In this document: positions 23,223 to 36,275 of the stretch, piece after piece | How the letters are laid out: each line of letters starts with the position of its first letter | How positions within the stretch are numbered: the first letter of the stretch is position 1 | From: Campylorhamphus procurvoides | Taxonomy: Eukaryota > Chordata > Aves > Passeriformes > Dendrocolaptidae | DNA: 64,000 bases | Assembly (NCBI GenBank): GCA_013396655.1 | Contig: WBMV01006662.1 | Span: 1-64,000 of the forward strand | Direction of reading: 5' to 3' | Made by a program: the position numbers and the translations under genes | Notes under the pieces: model-generated | Databases searched by the model: none | Told to the model about the DNA's origin: nothing | The model's input: only the letters and a program-made list of their open reading frames with translations

Positions 23223-25333
23223 GATCTTTTTGTATAAATCATATCTTGACATCCCTATCCTCTCCACCTTTTACCTATATAGTATAATTTTATACTCCAG
23301 TTACATAGTTGTGACAATATTTCTGAAGAAAGAGAGACTTCTCTTATTTTTGAGTTGTAATTTTGTTTTAAGGAAACATGAAGCAATGTAAACAAAATGC
23401 CTCTCTTTCTGATTTTTTGAAAAATATTAAATATTGCATAATTCATTGTAACAATATTCATATATTTACAACTTTTTTTGGATTATTGCAAACTTTTTCT
23501 TAAGACATGAAACATGTCTCTTCTTAATCCTAAGGGGTCAACAAACTGCAGTTATTACATTAAAGACTTAAGAACATTTCTTTTATATAGAATTTGGAGT
23601 TTGGGGAATTTTGCCTCTTATTTTTCTGTTTGTTTAGCTCTTTTCCATTGTTGGCTCTTCATTCTAAATTTTGGGTTGTTTGTCTCTCATCAGATAGGAG
23701 AAATAAATGAAGAGCAGGTCCTGAAAAAAAGGAGTATACACAAGGTGATGCATAAGAAGCTCCCACATATTAACTCTTTCTGACTTGTCAGCAGCAAGGA
23801 GATAGAAGCTGGATATAATGTAAGGAGTCACAGTAACTGAATTTGGAACAAGCCCTACCATTGGTTAGACTGCTTTCCTCCATAGTGCCAAAGGAACTGC
23901 TGCTGTTCCCTGGAAGATGCTGAAAATCGCAACGGTCACTTGTTCTGTGTATCTTTTGGGGTCTTTTTTTTCCTTCTCTTTGGGCTGATCTGGCTAAGAA
24001 CAAGTACTGTGTTTTGACACTCCCACAACCTCACAGAGACACACTCAGTTTAAACAAGATGTGGACCAAGATATTCAAACTAAGAACTTATAGAAATGTT
24101 GCACTTCCACAGTTTACAGCTGGTGTATAGTGCAAAAAAATAAAACCCAACAAAGAAATTTCTACTCTTAGGATTGAAAGCCTTGAGATTCCTCTAGTGG
24201 ATGTGTCTACAAACAAAAAGGAGTCCAAATATCTTTACAGAAAAATTTCCTCCTATAGTGCCTCTCCTCCCTTCACCTGTTTGTGAGGATCAGAACCAAA
24301 GAGAAGAATTAGAAAAATTAATCATAGACCTTGTGTAAAATAAACTGAATTATATGCAATAGAACAAACAGCCTACAAGCTCCAATTTTTTGTTTTACTA
24401 TAAGTGTGGGTAAACCATGTATGCAGCCATGTTAATTTCTGCCTTACTACACAACATCCTGCAGGATAATGTCTTTTCTTTAGTTCTCTTCCCTTCTTCT
24501 TCCAGAGGGTTCTGATTCCCAGTAAATTAATATTGAATATAAGAATTAACCTAATATCAGGATAATTTTTAAAGTGCTTTGAAACTCAGTATAAAATATT
24601 TAATAAGTCTAATGTGCTTTTCCCATTAACAAAAAAAAAAAAAAAAAAAGCACATAAGGTTCCCTTCAATTACTTTGCCTATGAGCACTTCACTTTTTAA
24701 AGATTTTAATTTTTGTTATTATTTTTAGGTGTACAATAAAAATAAAACTATCTGGTACTTTTAAGGGAAAGTAGTTGTAATGAATCTTACTAGTTCAAGA
24801 GACATCAGAGTTCCCCAGTGTTTAAAAACCTTTCATAGAAGATTTCTGAATTGGTCTTTGTATTATTATTCATTGTCATGCTGTAACCATGACATTGTTT
24901 TTACTGTTGCAGAAAGAAAAATTGTTTTTCTTTTCTTCCCTAGTCTCCTTTCAATTATTTTTTTTCAAATTTATCCTTCATATTTGCTAATTATTAGAGA
25001 AGACCAAAATAAAACAAAATAAACTCTTTTCTGAGTTCGTATTAATGATTTCATAATCATTCTGTTTCTACCTCAGAAGAAACAAAAAATTCACTGAACT
25101 GCACACAAATGGCTTTCCTTATGAAACACACATCATGGTTTCAGCCTCTTGGCATACAGTTATATGACTCAGATTGCAGCTACATATGCACATTTTTCCT
25201 GAAAAGCCTGGATTTCCCTTTACAAACTATAGATCTCTATAGCATACTCTAAGAGTGTCCTGTGTTCTGGGCAGCAGTATTAAGTTTCCACACCAGCTCT
25301 GTGTCCCTTAGATATATTTTTAACTTGGAAATT
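23223..25333. other. Unassigned AT-rich DNA
   Basis: No gene or known repeat was seen. It contains a 19-base A run at 24631-24649 that lies inside a small inverted repeat (listed separately). Confidence 0.55.
24612..24655. repeat. 10-bp inverted repeat enclosing an A19 run
   Basis: ATGTGCTTTT (24612-24621) and AAAAGCACAT (24646-24655) are perfect complements. The sequence between them is mostly the A run 24631-24649, whose last four bases belong to the right arm. This may be chance next to a slippage-prone homopolymer. Confidence 0.55.
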
Positions 25334-25444
25334 TCCCTGGGATTCCCAACTAAAACCTAGTCCAGATTCAGAAAACTATTAAATTATGAATTTAATTAGG
25401 TATTTAAAAGCTGATTAGAATTGGCTTTTGTGATAATAAACATT
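25334..25444. repeat. 111-bp dispersed unit, copy 2
   Basis: This is the ungapped partner of 22311-22421, in the same orientation about 3 kb downstream, with 7 substitutions by eye. No CR1 sequence surrounds this copy. The match therefore starts and stops at the unit edges (TCCCTGGG on the left, AAACATT on the right) and is not a larger duplication of the CR1 locus. Confidence 0.85.
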
Positions 25445-28400
25445 AGTGCTAATAACATTTCCTGATTACCATTTCAATAAGTGATCATACATTTATCTTT
25501 TTTATTATCAATTTAAAATAGCTTTCCAGCTCCTGCTTAAGCTGAAGTCTCTACAAGTTTATGCCCTCTTTCTCAGAAGGCAGAGACACACGCAGGGAGC
25601 TCATCAGTATGCAAAATTGGAGTAACCGGCAACTTCAGCTTCAGAGGAAAAAGGAGTGAATGGCTGAGAAGAGGAAAGGAAAACTTCTTGTTACTCTTTT
25701 ACTTTCTGAGAGAATGCAAGCAAGGTGCATTTACCTGATTAGAAGTGGCCTACTCCCACAGCCCTATGGCTCCCACTACTCAGTTCTGCTTTGAATTTGT
25801 CTACCATCCCCTTTTCTGCCAGTGAATATTAAAGCTACCCAATGAACATTAAAGCTAATCCTCTTGCAACATGAGGAGGGAGATGATGCTATGATGTATT
25901 TTAGCTAACTAACAATATCAGTGGAAGGATCTGGTGAGCAGATGGAAATTCTCGGAATACCCAAAACATCCATGAATGAAGATCAGTCTTCAACAGTGAA
26001 TTTTGTGGGTGACAGTGGAGAACTCACCTGGTGGAAACTAAAAAATATAGAACTGGGAAACCTGTTTTATTCTACAGTACTTTCTTTTTCCTAGTGTTTC
26101 CATTGCAGTGGAACCTGTAGAGTCCATGTGTAGAATTTTGATCTGCCAGACTATGGAAAAAAGCAAAGTAATGATAATCTGTCAGTGGAACTGTGGCAGG
26201 AGCCTAGGATGGACCTCCAAACACTCAGAGAGTTTTTTTCAGCTTCTTATATGAAAATATTTACTAGAAATCTCCAAATTACTAATAAAGCATAGCTTTA
26301 TTCTGCTTTTTCAAAGCATAGCTACTGAGAAATGTTAGCTGGAGAATCTTAAGACAAATTCAAAAAGACTAGCAGAAAATACTCAAGGAGGATAAGAGCC
26401 ACAACTCAACAGAATAAATCATTCCCAGTGGCGAAAAATCAGCCAGGTAGAAAAGATATTAATGGCATAAAAAGACCATTTCATACTATAAATTCATAAA
26501 GACAAGTCTCACTTCAGGATGTGTACTAGGAGGTCCTACAGATGAGAAGAGAGGTAGCTACCTTTACCCTGTTTACTGGTAGTATGAAATCTCCAGCTTG
26601 AGGATTAAGGCTCATTGTGGATATCTTTCTCTTAAGAATGATGCTGACAAACTGCAGATTCCAGAGGGGAAAACTGGAGTAAATGTGGAAATGCAAAGAG
26701 CTTTAGAAAGCATGACTTAGAAGAAAAAGTAGAAGATATGCTTAGTCCAAAAGAAGAATGGTGTGGCTAATAGAAAACATAACTACCTTACATTACTTAA
26801 AAAATAGCTATAAAAAAGGAAGATGAGTATTAGTTCTTCACATACATGGGGAGAAGGACAACTAAAAATCAGCAAAGACTTTGGGATCAGAGCAGTAAAA
26901 ATGTTCTAATGAAGAGTAATGAGGCACTTCAGCAGGCTACCCAAGGATGGGATGAACCATTCTTCACCATTTTTAAGAACAGATTAGACTAGTGTGTAGT
27001 AGTTTTATGTGATACAGCTTCAGTGCAATAGATGCAATGAAATGCCTTGAACTCTGGAGATTATTTCTGGTAACATATGTCTATAATCTTTCCTCCTTTT
27101 CTGCTATCCTGAAATGTACATTCAAAATATCACAATGATTATACTTCTTTGAGAAATGATTATTATCAGTAATAGTCAGCATACAATGCATGCTTAATTT
27201 TGAAAATAACTTGAGCTAAAGTATTCTTTTATGTTTCTCCTGCAAAATGCTAAGTGATTCCTTCACTTGCAGTATATGGGGGAAACTTTCAATGCCATAC
27301 ATTCACCTAAAGCCTATCTCCAATACAATTCCCCCTTTTCTCCTCTTAACTGCAATGAGAAAGGATTTTAATCAAATATCCTTAAAAGCAGTCCTGATGA
27401 GTAAACTGAATATTGCAGAAGCAGGCATGATTAAGTGTGTAAAGAATTGAGGTTAAAAGTGGTTACAATGAGAGCTTGAGTAAAAATTAATTTTAGCATG
27501 CACTTTGTATAATACTGCATAAGGTATTCTTTTGTTTCATTGCCTCTTTTTTGGGACCTTAATTTTCAGTTAGTCACTGGCTTACATCTTATCTCACACC
27601 ATAATGGCAGAAATTAATGGGATAAAAGTGTTCCATTCAAAGACAAATTATCATTTCACTGATCTACTTCACTGAGTACAAATTCCCTCTGCTCCCAATA
27701 AAAGCCTTATAGCAGTAGAAAAATGCTAGTTAACTAAAATTGTGTTTCTTTTCTTAGACCATAAAATTTTCATTTATTCTGTTAGTAATACCCTTGTGTA
27801 AATACAGTAATTTTGAAGCCTTTCAGTATAGTGTGATACATATTTTGGCATTGTTGCGTGTCTGGATTTTTTCCATGGTACTTCAATTTTGTGGTTCAGT
27901 GAACAAAACTAAACGTTCTCCTGAAGGGCCTGTGCTTAAAACAGTCAGGGGTGTGTTTTGCCTGCTGAAGCAGTCAATCTTTCCCCTTGATGAGAGTGTC
28001 CATCCACTATTTTTATGAATTGCAACTTTGTTTAAATTTGCATCGGTTCCTAGCAGCAACCTCTTACAGGAAAGCAGCAAGCTGAAATAGACAGCTAAAT
28101 GAGGTAAAGCATTTTCAGGATAGGATTAAAAAAAAAATAAAAAAATAAAAATGTAACATTCGTTGGAATACAAGGATTCTCAACACTTGAAGAGGAAGTT
28201 TGAATTCAAAAAACACTGAGAAATGTCTTCAGCTGTCTGAGATTGCAGCTCCTTTAAAATGGCAAAAGAGATAATTTTTGTCTGTAGTTTAAGCTAGAAG
28301 ATAAAGACTTCTTTTGAAGGAACAGAATATAGATTAGCTATAATTGCTTAAATACAGGAATTTCCTTCTATTGTTAGGAGGAAAAAAATGGTCCCCAGTT

Positions 28401-31400
28401 GTGATTAGAAGAGGGGAGATTTTTGATAATCTTAATCCTTCAGATCAATCTATGAAATGAAGTGTTACTAGGTAAAGATTTTACCAGTCTACTATATTAT
28501 CCTTGCTTTAGAGCTTAAAGCTATTCACAATCCTCATGTAACACAGAACTTTGAACCACAGAACAGAATTTTTCTGCCTATCATTAATTATCCCAGATTA
28601 TTAATCAGCAAGGTTTACTATATGCAACTGTCATGTGTAAGTATAATAACATATATCAGTAATCACAGTCTTCAGGACAAAGTAAACAAATCAATCAAAA
28701 CGCCAAAACAAGTGAATACACCAACAATTTTTCCTCCAGAATCCAAGCCAGTATATTTGCCAGGAGCACCATGAAAGAAATGATTTTAAGTATTAAGAAA
28801 AATATACGTATATTATTTCTAATAACTTTTACAAACAACTCATAAACAACTTATTTTCACATGCTTGTAAGATTCCTGTTCTTTTTAATATTTTTTTTTC
28901 TTCACACCATTCACCAAAATAATTATAATTGAAGTCCTGCAGCTTCAGCCCTAACTGGAAGAAACATTTAATGTAAATCTTACAAATGTGCCCCAGAATT
29001 GCTCCTATTTCAAATTTTGTCCCCTCTGTAGCTAGAGCAAAGGAGGATGCAGCAATGGCCAACGGTGACAAATGAAAAACAGGTACAAAGCCTTTACCTT
29101 TTCTTTGCAACTCAGCTCAACCAAGGTGCATTGGGAAGTCACTGAAGAAATTTCCAGGCCAGTAAAGACAAAGACAGTTTTACCCCAGAAAAGCAATCAG
29201 AATAGAATCAGTGACTCTCGGTGATACTGGAAATGTTAACTACATACCATAAACAAAAGCTCGAGGTTTGGGAGTTCTGTGGGAGCACAGAAAAACTAAA
29301 AATCCTGACGCAGATAGTGTCTCAGCTTTGCAGGCCAAGTAGCAAAAGAAAATACCCACTGGACTAAGTCTATTTGAAATGAATTTATTTAATTTCAGTC
29401 ATAGAAGTGGAATGGAACAAATCTACAATTACACTGATTTTATTAATACAGCATCCATACAACTATAAAAATAATATTATTTTTCCACAGAAAAAGGAGA
29501 AAGTTTTGCTAAATCCTTGAGGAAGTTTTGATTACATAGAACAGTTAATGGGGGAGCAGGTAATAAAAGCATATTTCAATACATGTAAGCTGGGAGAAAT
29601 CCAGTCTTCTCTGTGTAATGACCTACCTTCCTGGTCTAGGTAAAAGCACATCAATATAGATGAAACACTATATATTTGCCAAGGAAAGGCCTTTGGGCTG
29701 TTCTTCACTGAAGCAGTATTTCCAAAAAAATAATGCAAATGGATAATATACACTGCATTTCCAAAAATAACATAAATTCAGTCTTTATAAACTATTAATC
29801 AAGTCTGACTTAATGGGATCATTATATCTGGCATTCTGCATGTGCTAATAGCATCTAATGCACAGATGCTTTTTTTGACTGTTGAATGAATAATGAGCTG
29901 GGATTCAGGTTTCCTTAATGGTTCCTTAATATCAACCGCTTTGGTTAGAGCTGCAAATAAACATACATGACATTTATTTTATATTAGCAGCATGGAAAAT
30001 GTGTACATTTCTAATCAAGGTAAAATTTGACAATGTAGACTTAATGACTTTACTGAAGAGGGAATGATTATGAAGAGCACTGCTTCCAGCATATATATGA
30101 AATGCTGTCACATTAGAAAGTGATGGAAGAATAAGCAAAATATTGATAAGATACTATGAATTTACACAGCAAAAATGAGGTGCTTCTTTCTGAAAAAAAT
30201 TGCTCCTTAAAAACTGAGCAAAAGAAGGCATCAAAGCATGGACAGAACCTGAATTTCATATCTCTTCTGCCATGTAGGACAGTAGGGAGAAATAAAACAA
30301 AACAAACAAAATGAAAGAAAAAATTCAGAGAACCATACAGCAAAGGTATAACTATCTTATTGATTGATGGAGTTAGCATAACTGAGTCCATTAAAATTAT
30401 TACTATACAATTCCTATCTGTGAAATTTGTGTCTGCCATATGTAAAATACATACCTTTTAACCCTTTTTTGGATTTTTTCTGTTACAGAGAAACTGATGT
30501 AAATAAGCCCCACCAACAAGTAAAAGAAAACACAGATCTATTCTGTATTACCATCAGAAATCTGGCTTCACTATGCACAGGCATATAAAAGAGCTTGAAT
30601 ATGGCTAGGCAAGTATGAACAAGCCACCTGTGAATGAGTCAAGACAGTTCAGCTTGTATATGCTCAGACATAAAACTCAGTTTCCTGAGAATTTATTACT
30701 ACTGGAAATTCTTAATTAAAAGATGATCTTGGTATGGTTGCTTGCCGTAGAAGCACGAGCTATGTTATTGTACACAGGCAATAACATAATCTTAGCAAAT
30801 GTTCCACAGATTTACACTGGTTTTATGCAGGTGCCTGAATCAGAATGAGACAGGGTGAGCCTGTATTGGTGGGCAGGCTACTATAAGTACTTGTCAAGCT
30901 CAGCCTTAATGATGCAGCTCTGATGCCTTCTACTGATCTGCCTGTTCTGGTTTGTGTCAGCAGCTCACTATGAGGAAGGAGGGAAGTTTAACCTCCTTTA
31001 GGAATAGTTTTAGAGGACATAACTCTGCATATACTCTCATATTCACTAGTGACTGTGTCCACACTGTGAAATGACAGAGGCACTGAGACAATGGCTGACA
31101 AAGCAATTTCACTCAACTTAAAAACTTCCCCATGCAAGACTGAAGTTGCCAGTATTAGGATGAGACTTCATATACAATCTATGTTTAAGTTACAGATTAG
31201 TTTATGCTTACTACAAGTAAATACAAGACCTTGGTTTTGTTGCTACTAGGGATATAATCACAATAAAAAGAATCATTAAAGAAAATCCTTGCGTTTATCA
31301 CCTGAGTAAGTAGTTCCAAGTATACGCAAGGAAAAGATAAAATATGAAGTATGACCAGTGACAGCTGTACTTTTTCAGGGAAAAAAACCCAAACATGAAT

Positions 31401-34400
31401 ACAAATAAAAATATCAAATTTAGATTGTGAAAGGAGAAAGGAGCTAGATTTGGGAGGTTGAAGTTGCAGTTTAAAAACAAACTTCTTGAAAAGATAAGGA
31501 ATTTTCTTATCTTGGGGCTTGATTTCACACACATACACATACTCATCTCTTGAAAATACATTTTAATGTTAATTCATTTTGTCAGACTGAAAGATTGTTC
31601 AGTCTGGGTCCTGTTAAATTTAAGGATCATTAGTCTCTTATCTTATCATTATGGTCTCCTGAGAGGAACCATCATAAAGTTAAATGAACACAGTAGGAAA
31701 TTACTACAAGCCACCTTTCATCCTACCTCCCTCAGTGAAGGAGACAGGTTATCAATGCATTCATTTTATTCAATAAATGATAAATATCTTATTTGATTTA
31801 AAGTCTCTAAAGATCTGGTTTATTTTATAAGTGCTGTGGTTAATGAGAAATATGTAATATATGGATTTCCCTCATTACCAAAACTTCCAATCCCACATTA
31901 AAACTTGGCTATCAATGCTTAAACAGAAGATCAAAAAACAGTCAAATGTTTTAAAGTTAATGATTTGTTGCACTTCGATAAATGAAAGTCAACACCCCCA
32001 CAAACCAATTTCACAGCTAAATCTAAAAATTTCTGCACACAACCTAAACATTTGTGCCTAGAAATATATGTTTCTTTCTTTAGCCCTGAGCTTATTTTTA
32101 TGACTAACTGAAAGACCATTCACTACTTCAAAGAAGTGCACAAGTATGCCAGTAATAAACTAATCAAAAAATTCATTTCTTGTAAGTCATACTACAGAAA
32201 ATAAACTCTAAGAAGCAGTGATCATTCATAGACTAAAATATGCCCACAGCATCTTCTGTAAATGTTGCAATACAAAACTTGTATTCACTATAGAAGTAGC
32301 TTTTTTAGCTGCAGAGCTCAATTTTCTTTGGAATCACATTTCCATTTACTAGACTTTTCAGCTGTTTTCATCAGAACTGTTTCAGGGGTTTGTTTGTTTG
32401 CTTGTTTTATTGCTTGTTTCCATTTTTATTTGCATATCTTGCCTGCTTTAAAATATATTAGAAGCATCTAAAAATAGGACAGAAAAGTGTTTTGGGCACA
32501 AGAAATTCAGCAGCCTGAATGTTTGTGCCTCTGCGTGTTATCTCCTGCAAACAGTTGCCTTCTTGACAAGAGGCATAATTCACTAAATAAAAGGATACAA
32601 AGTGCAACTGCTAGTAATATGGAGAAGAAAGCAATTAAGTGATCACAAACATAATTTGAAAGGTCCATGGCACAAAAAAGGGATTTATAGTTAATACCAA
32701 GCCAAACAGACACTCTTGACTGTTCGATAAAAGTAATGGTATTTTCTAGTCATAATTTTTTTCTGTTTACCAGGTGGGATGGGAGAAAATTCAATTTCAC
32801 TCATTGTCCCAGAGATTTAAACGCTGAGATCAGCAAGAGTCATTCAGTATCTGATAAGCTGGCCAACACTTTTCATGTTTGTTTGGTGCAACTTGTGGCA
32901 AGATACTGCAATCAGAAGTCACTACTAAAAACAAAACTCAGCAGTCATTGCAGTCAGACATTGGCAAAGTCAGCAGCAAGGGTTGCTAAGTGTATATATT
33001 ATTTTTGAAATCTACCACTGGCATCTTAGTAATGTTCTTGAAGGGAAATGGCATGATACTATGTACAATCAATGATGGCAGAATCAGGTCCTTTTTGCAT
33101 GGATGTTGCACTAGATTGTATAAAGACACTGGTCATTGCTTATTCAACTACAGCTGTGGTTAATGATTCACATGCTATGCAGATAAAGTACCTGCAGACC
33201 TTAAGCTATAAAGAGAATGCACAGTTTAAAAACCAGAATATGATTCTGAACTCTTCTTGTTTTCCTGCCTAAGGAACCTTACCAATGTAATTTATTTCAG
33301 ACTTCCTCTATACAACTGAAGACAGAAAGATAACATGGCATCTGGAAGATTTCAGAGAAACTGCAACTTCCCAGAGTTTTCAGAATAGTGCCTTCCTCCA
33401 CCACTCTGCAATTCTTTTCAGTCCTAGGAGGTATTTTATACTTTTTTTTTTTTACTACAGGTGAAGAAGCAAAGATTTTCCAACTTCTTCACATAATTAA
33501 CTCATAAAGTTCTCTTTTGTGCCACAACTTAGGCTTGAATTCCAATTTATTTAGATAAGTAAGAGTTAAAATCTGATGAATGTTGCTGCTTTACTTTTGA
33601 ATGATAATGTACCTGTGATTTCCTATCAGCAGATATGAGTACCTATGTACTTCAGTGCCTTAAGTCCAGCCTTCTAATTTAAAATGCCTTCTACAATAGT
33701 CCACCCAAAGCTCCAAGATGTCACTGAAATGACAGAGACAACCATATGTTCAGACTGGCATTAATGCACAAGCTAATTCAATAATTAAATATTAACTGAA
33801 ATGCAAAGTAAATAAAACTTAAGAAATATTTTGTTCACACTGAGTTGATTTAAGCCAGAAACTGGATGAAAGGACCTTTACAGATAAGAGATTTAGTCCT
33901 GCTACTGATTTGATATTTCTTGGTATCCCACTTCTCTAGTTTTACTTTTTCCCCTAACTCTTTAGAGCTTTTAAGTATGGTGCAAAAATACTGAAGTATT
34001 TACTCTCTCACTGTACTTGAGTCTTTCACAGAACTACAAAGCAACAAAGACTGATGAATTCAGGAATGGAGAATATCCTCATGATCCAGGAAACTTCTAG
34101 AAATATGAAGGTGATAAGACTGGCTCCTGATACCATCTATCTACTGTTCTCATTGCAGAGACCTGACAGACAGGAGGTTCTCTTTCTTCCCTCCTTTCTT
34201 GGGTTGGTAGCCGTTTTAGTTCATATTTACTTCAGCGAAAGCAGGTGCAGAACTGATCAAATCGCAAGGAAAAGTGGACAGGAACATAAATAATCTACAC
34301 CAGATGTCTATCTTTCTTCGCTCCCCTAGAGCTCTCACCAACCTGGTGTAACCAGGGCTTATTTTAGATACCTGAGAAAGAAGATGAATTCCTTTGGCAC

Positions 34401-35207
34401 AAAGACTGATTAAATTTTGGGTTTAGAAATATCAAGCAAAACAATTAATTGATGGAACATACTTTCGTAGGTTTCAAACAGACCTCTAGCTGGTTCCCAC
34501 TTTTGTGAAGGATACACATTGGTCAAGGAACCTTTACAAATAAACATATCATCAAAACTTCCTACTCAAATAATTTCGCTGAAATACTTAGCAAACTGAA
34601 AGGCTCAGTATATCCTTGTTTCATAAAGACTGAACAATGCTTTACTGATCTATATTTAACTTTTAATTAATATAGAAATTTTAAATTTGCAAGAATGACA
34701 TTATATTAAATGATGGCCACCTAAAAGACATGAGAAATCCTAAATTCATGCTTCTTAAGTTCTTCCAGCCACTCAGGGATTGTGTTAGGGGATCCAGGGT
34801 CAGTGGGGCAGTGCTCCTGGGGTGCCAGTGACCGACAGGAGACAGAATATAGGTGGAGCAGAGCACCATTCCACGTTGGCAGAATCCAGTCTGCCCCCTC
34901 CATTCAGACAGATTTGTTTTGAGCCAGTAATAAGTTTTTAATAACCTTTTTCAGTCCCTTGCACAAGCTTGATATAAAAAGTGTAAACATGTCTTAAACC
35001 TAAAGTAGTATGTTTATTACCTGATAGGCAAATCAAATCCTCTCTTCCCCATGCACCTTACATTTCTTGATTGATCACCAGATTACTGCTTAGCCTAAAA
35101 AATGCTAAGATGATGTGACATGCCTGTAAGATCTTTTGATACATACTAAAGTATTGTTCTTGTTCCTATCCTATCACAGCTGTATCCCTTTCTCTGTTAA
35201 AGATTTA
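25445..35207. other. Long unassigned stretch, no gene seen
   Basis: There is no defendable exon or RNA gene. The only repeat-like sequence is a doubtful CR1 remnant at about 26925-27055 (listed separately). A T run of 12 lies at 33442-33453. A more GC-rich patch at about 34740-34920 is unlike its neighbours and may be part of an unrecognised repeat. Long frames here (for example 31197-31538 minus and 30113-30439 minus) are low-complexity and motif-free. Confidence 0.55.
26925..27055 (+). mobile_element. Possible highly decayed CR1 3' fragment
   Basis: The order CACTTCAGCAGGCTACCCAA, then a CACCATTTTTAAGAACAGA segment with ATTAGAC, parallels the CR1 3' UTR (usually a CAGGCTGCCCAGGGA motif followed by a CACCATCC...TTTAAGAACAGACT motif). 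The usual ATTCTATG terminus is not visible. Similarity is only suggestive. Confidence 0.35.
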
Positions 35208-36275
35208 GAATCACAGAACAAGAATGTTTTAGGTCAGAAGATCAGCAAGTCCAAATATTAAAGCTACACTTCCAAGTTCACCACTACACCATGTCACCAA
35301 GTGCCTCTTATACATTTAAATACTTCCAGGGCTGGTGACTCCACCACCTCCATGGGTATTCTGTTTCAATATTTTCTTTTGAGGAAGAAATTTTTCCTAA
35401 TATCCAATCTAACCACCCCTGACACCCCTGACACATTTCATCTGGTCCTATCACTCATTACTTGGGAGAAGAGATCAACCTCCACCTGGCTACTTCTAGA
35501 AAGTGGTAAGATCACCCCAAAGTCAGCTTTTCTCCAGCTTTCTAAGCCACTCCTCATAAGACTTGTGCTCCAGATCCTTCACCAGGATTTTTTGCCCTTC
35601 TCTGGACACATTGCGGCACCTCAATGTCTTTTTTGGAGTGAGGGAACCAAAACTGAACACAGGATTCAAGGTGCAACTTCACCAGTGCCAAATACTGGGG
35701 GGCAATCACTGCCGTACTCTTGCTGGCCACACTGTTCTTGATACAGTCTGGATGTCATTGGCTTTCTTGACCACCGGGGAATACTGCTCACTCATGTTCA
35801 GCCAGCACCCCTATGTCTTTTTCTGCTGGGCTGCTTTCCAGTCACTGTTCCCCAAGCCTGTAGGACTGCATGAGGTTGTTGCAACCTAAGTGAAGGATGT
35901 GGCATTTTGCCTTGTTGAACTTCATACAATAGGGATTGACCCATTGTTCCAGCCTGCCTCTTTACACCCTTTCTACCTTCCAGCAGATCAGCACGCCTAT
36001 CCGACTTTATGTCATCTGCAATCTGACTCAGGGTGCATTTGATTGCCTCATCCAGATCTTCAGTAAAGAACTGGCGCCAATACCAAGTCCTGAGAACACC
36101 ACTAGAGACCAGCCACCAGATCAACTTAGCTCCATTCACCACAACTCTCGGCAAACACTCATCCAGACAGTATTTTACCCCATGAACAGTGTGCCCATCC
36201 AAACCATGAGCAACCAATTACTCTAGAAGAATGCTGTGGGAAACAGTATCAAAGGCTTTACTGAAGTGCACTGTA
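35208..36275 (-). mobile_element. CR1 LINE, longest copy, minus orientation
   Basis: The plus strand starts with GAATCACAGAACAAGAATG, the antisense of the CR1 3' terminus. It then follows the CR1 antisense order: AAGCCACTCCTCATAAGACT (about 35548-35567), CCCTTCTCTGGACAC (35595-35610), CTTGCTGGCCACACTGTTCT (about 35719-35738), the CCTTGTTGAACTTCATACAA segment (about 35911-35930), CCATTCACCACAACTC (about 36132-36147) and AGAATGCTGTGGGAAACAG (about 36228-36246). It fades out near 36275, so it is 5'-truncated to the C-terminal part of the reverse-transcriptase frame plus 3' UTR. CR1 moves by target-primed reverse transcription, and 5' truncation is normal. This copy cannot be active. Confidence 0.92.
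35798..36217 (-). pseudogene. CR1 reverse-transcriptase fragment, frameshifted
   Basis: This 139-codon minus-strand frame lies inside the CR1 above. Residues 24-40 (RVVVNGAKLIWWLVSSG) and 54-70 (with EDLDEAIKCTL and IADD) correspond to the palm region of the non-LTR reverse transcriptase. The catalytic F/Y-ADD box is present as IADD (ADD at residues 67-69). The preceding GVPQGS-like motif is disrupted. After DLLEGRK (77-83) the family similarity shifts to another frame, so the last 50 or so residues are read out of frame. The start ATG is fortuitous. It is a decayed part of the LINE polyprotein, not a host gene. Confidence 0.85.

Noticed and set aside
35301..35741. 146-codon plus-strand open frame
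   Set aside because: It is the antisense strand of the CR1 copy at 35208-36275.
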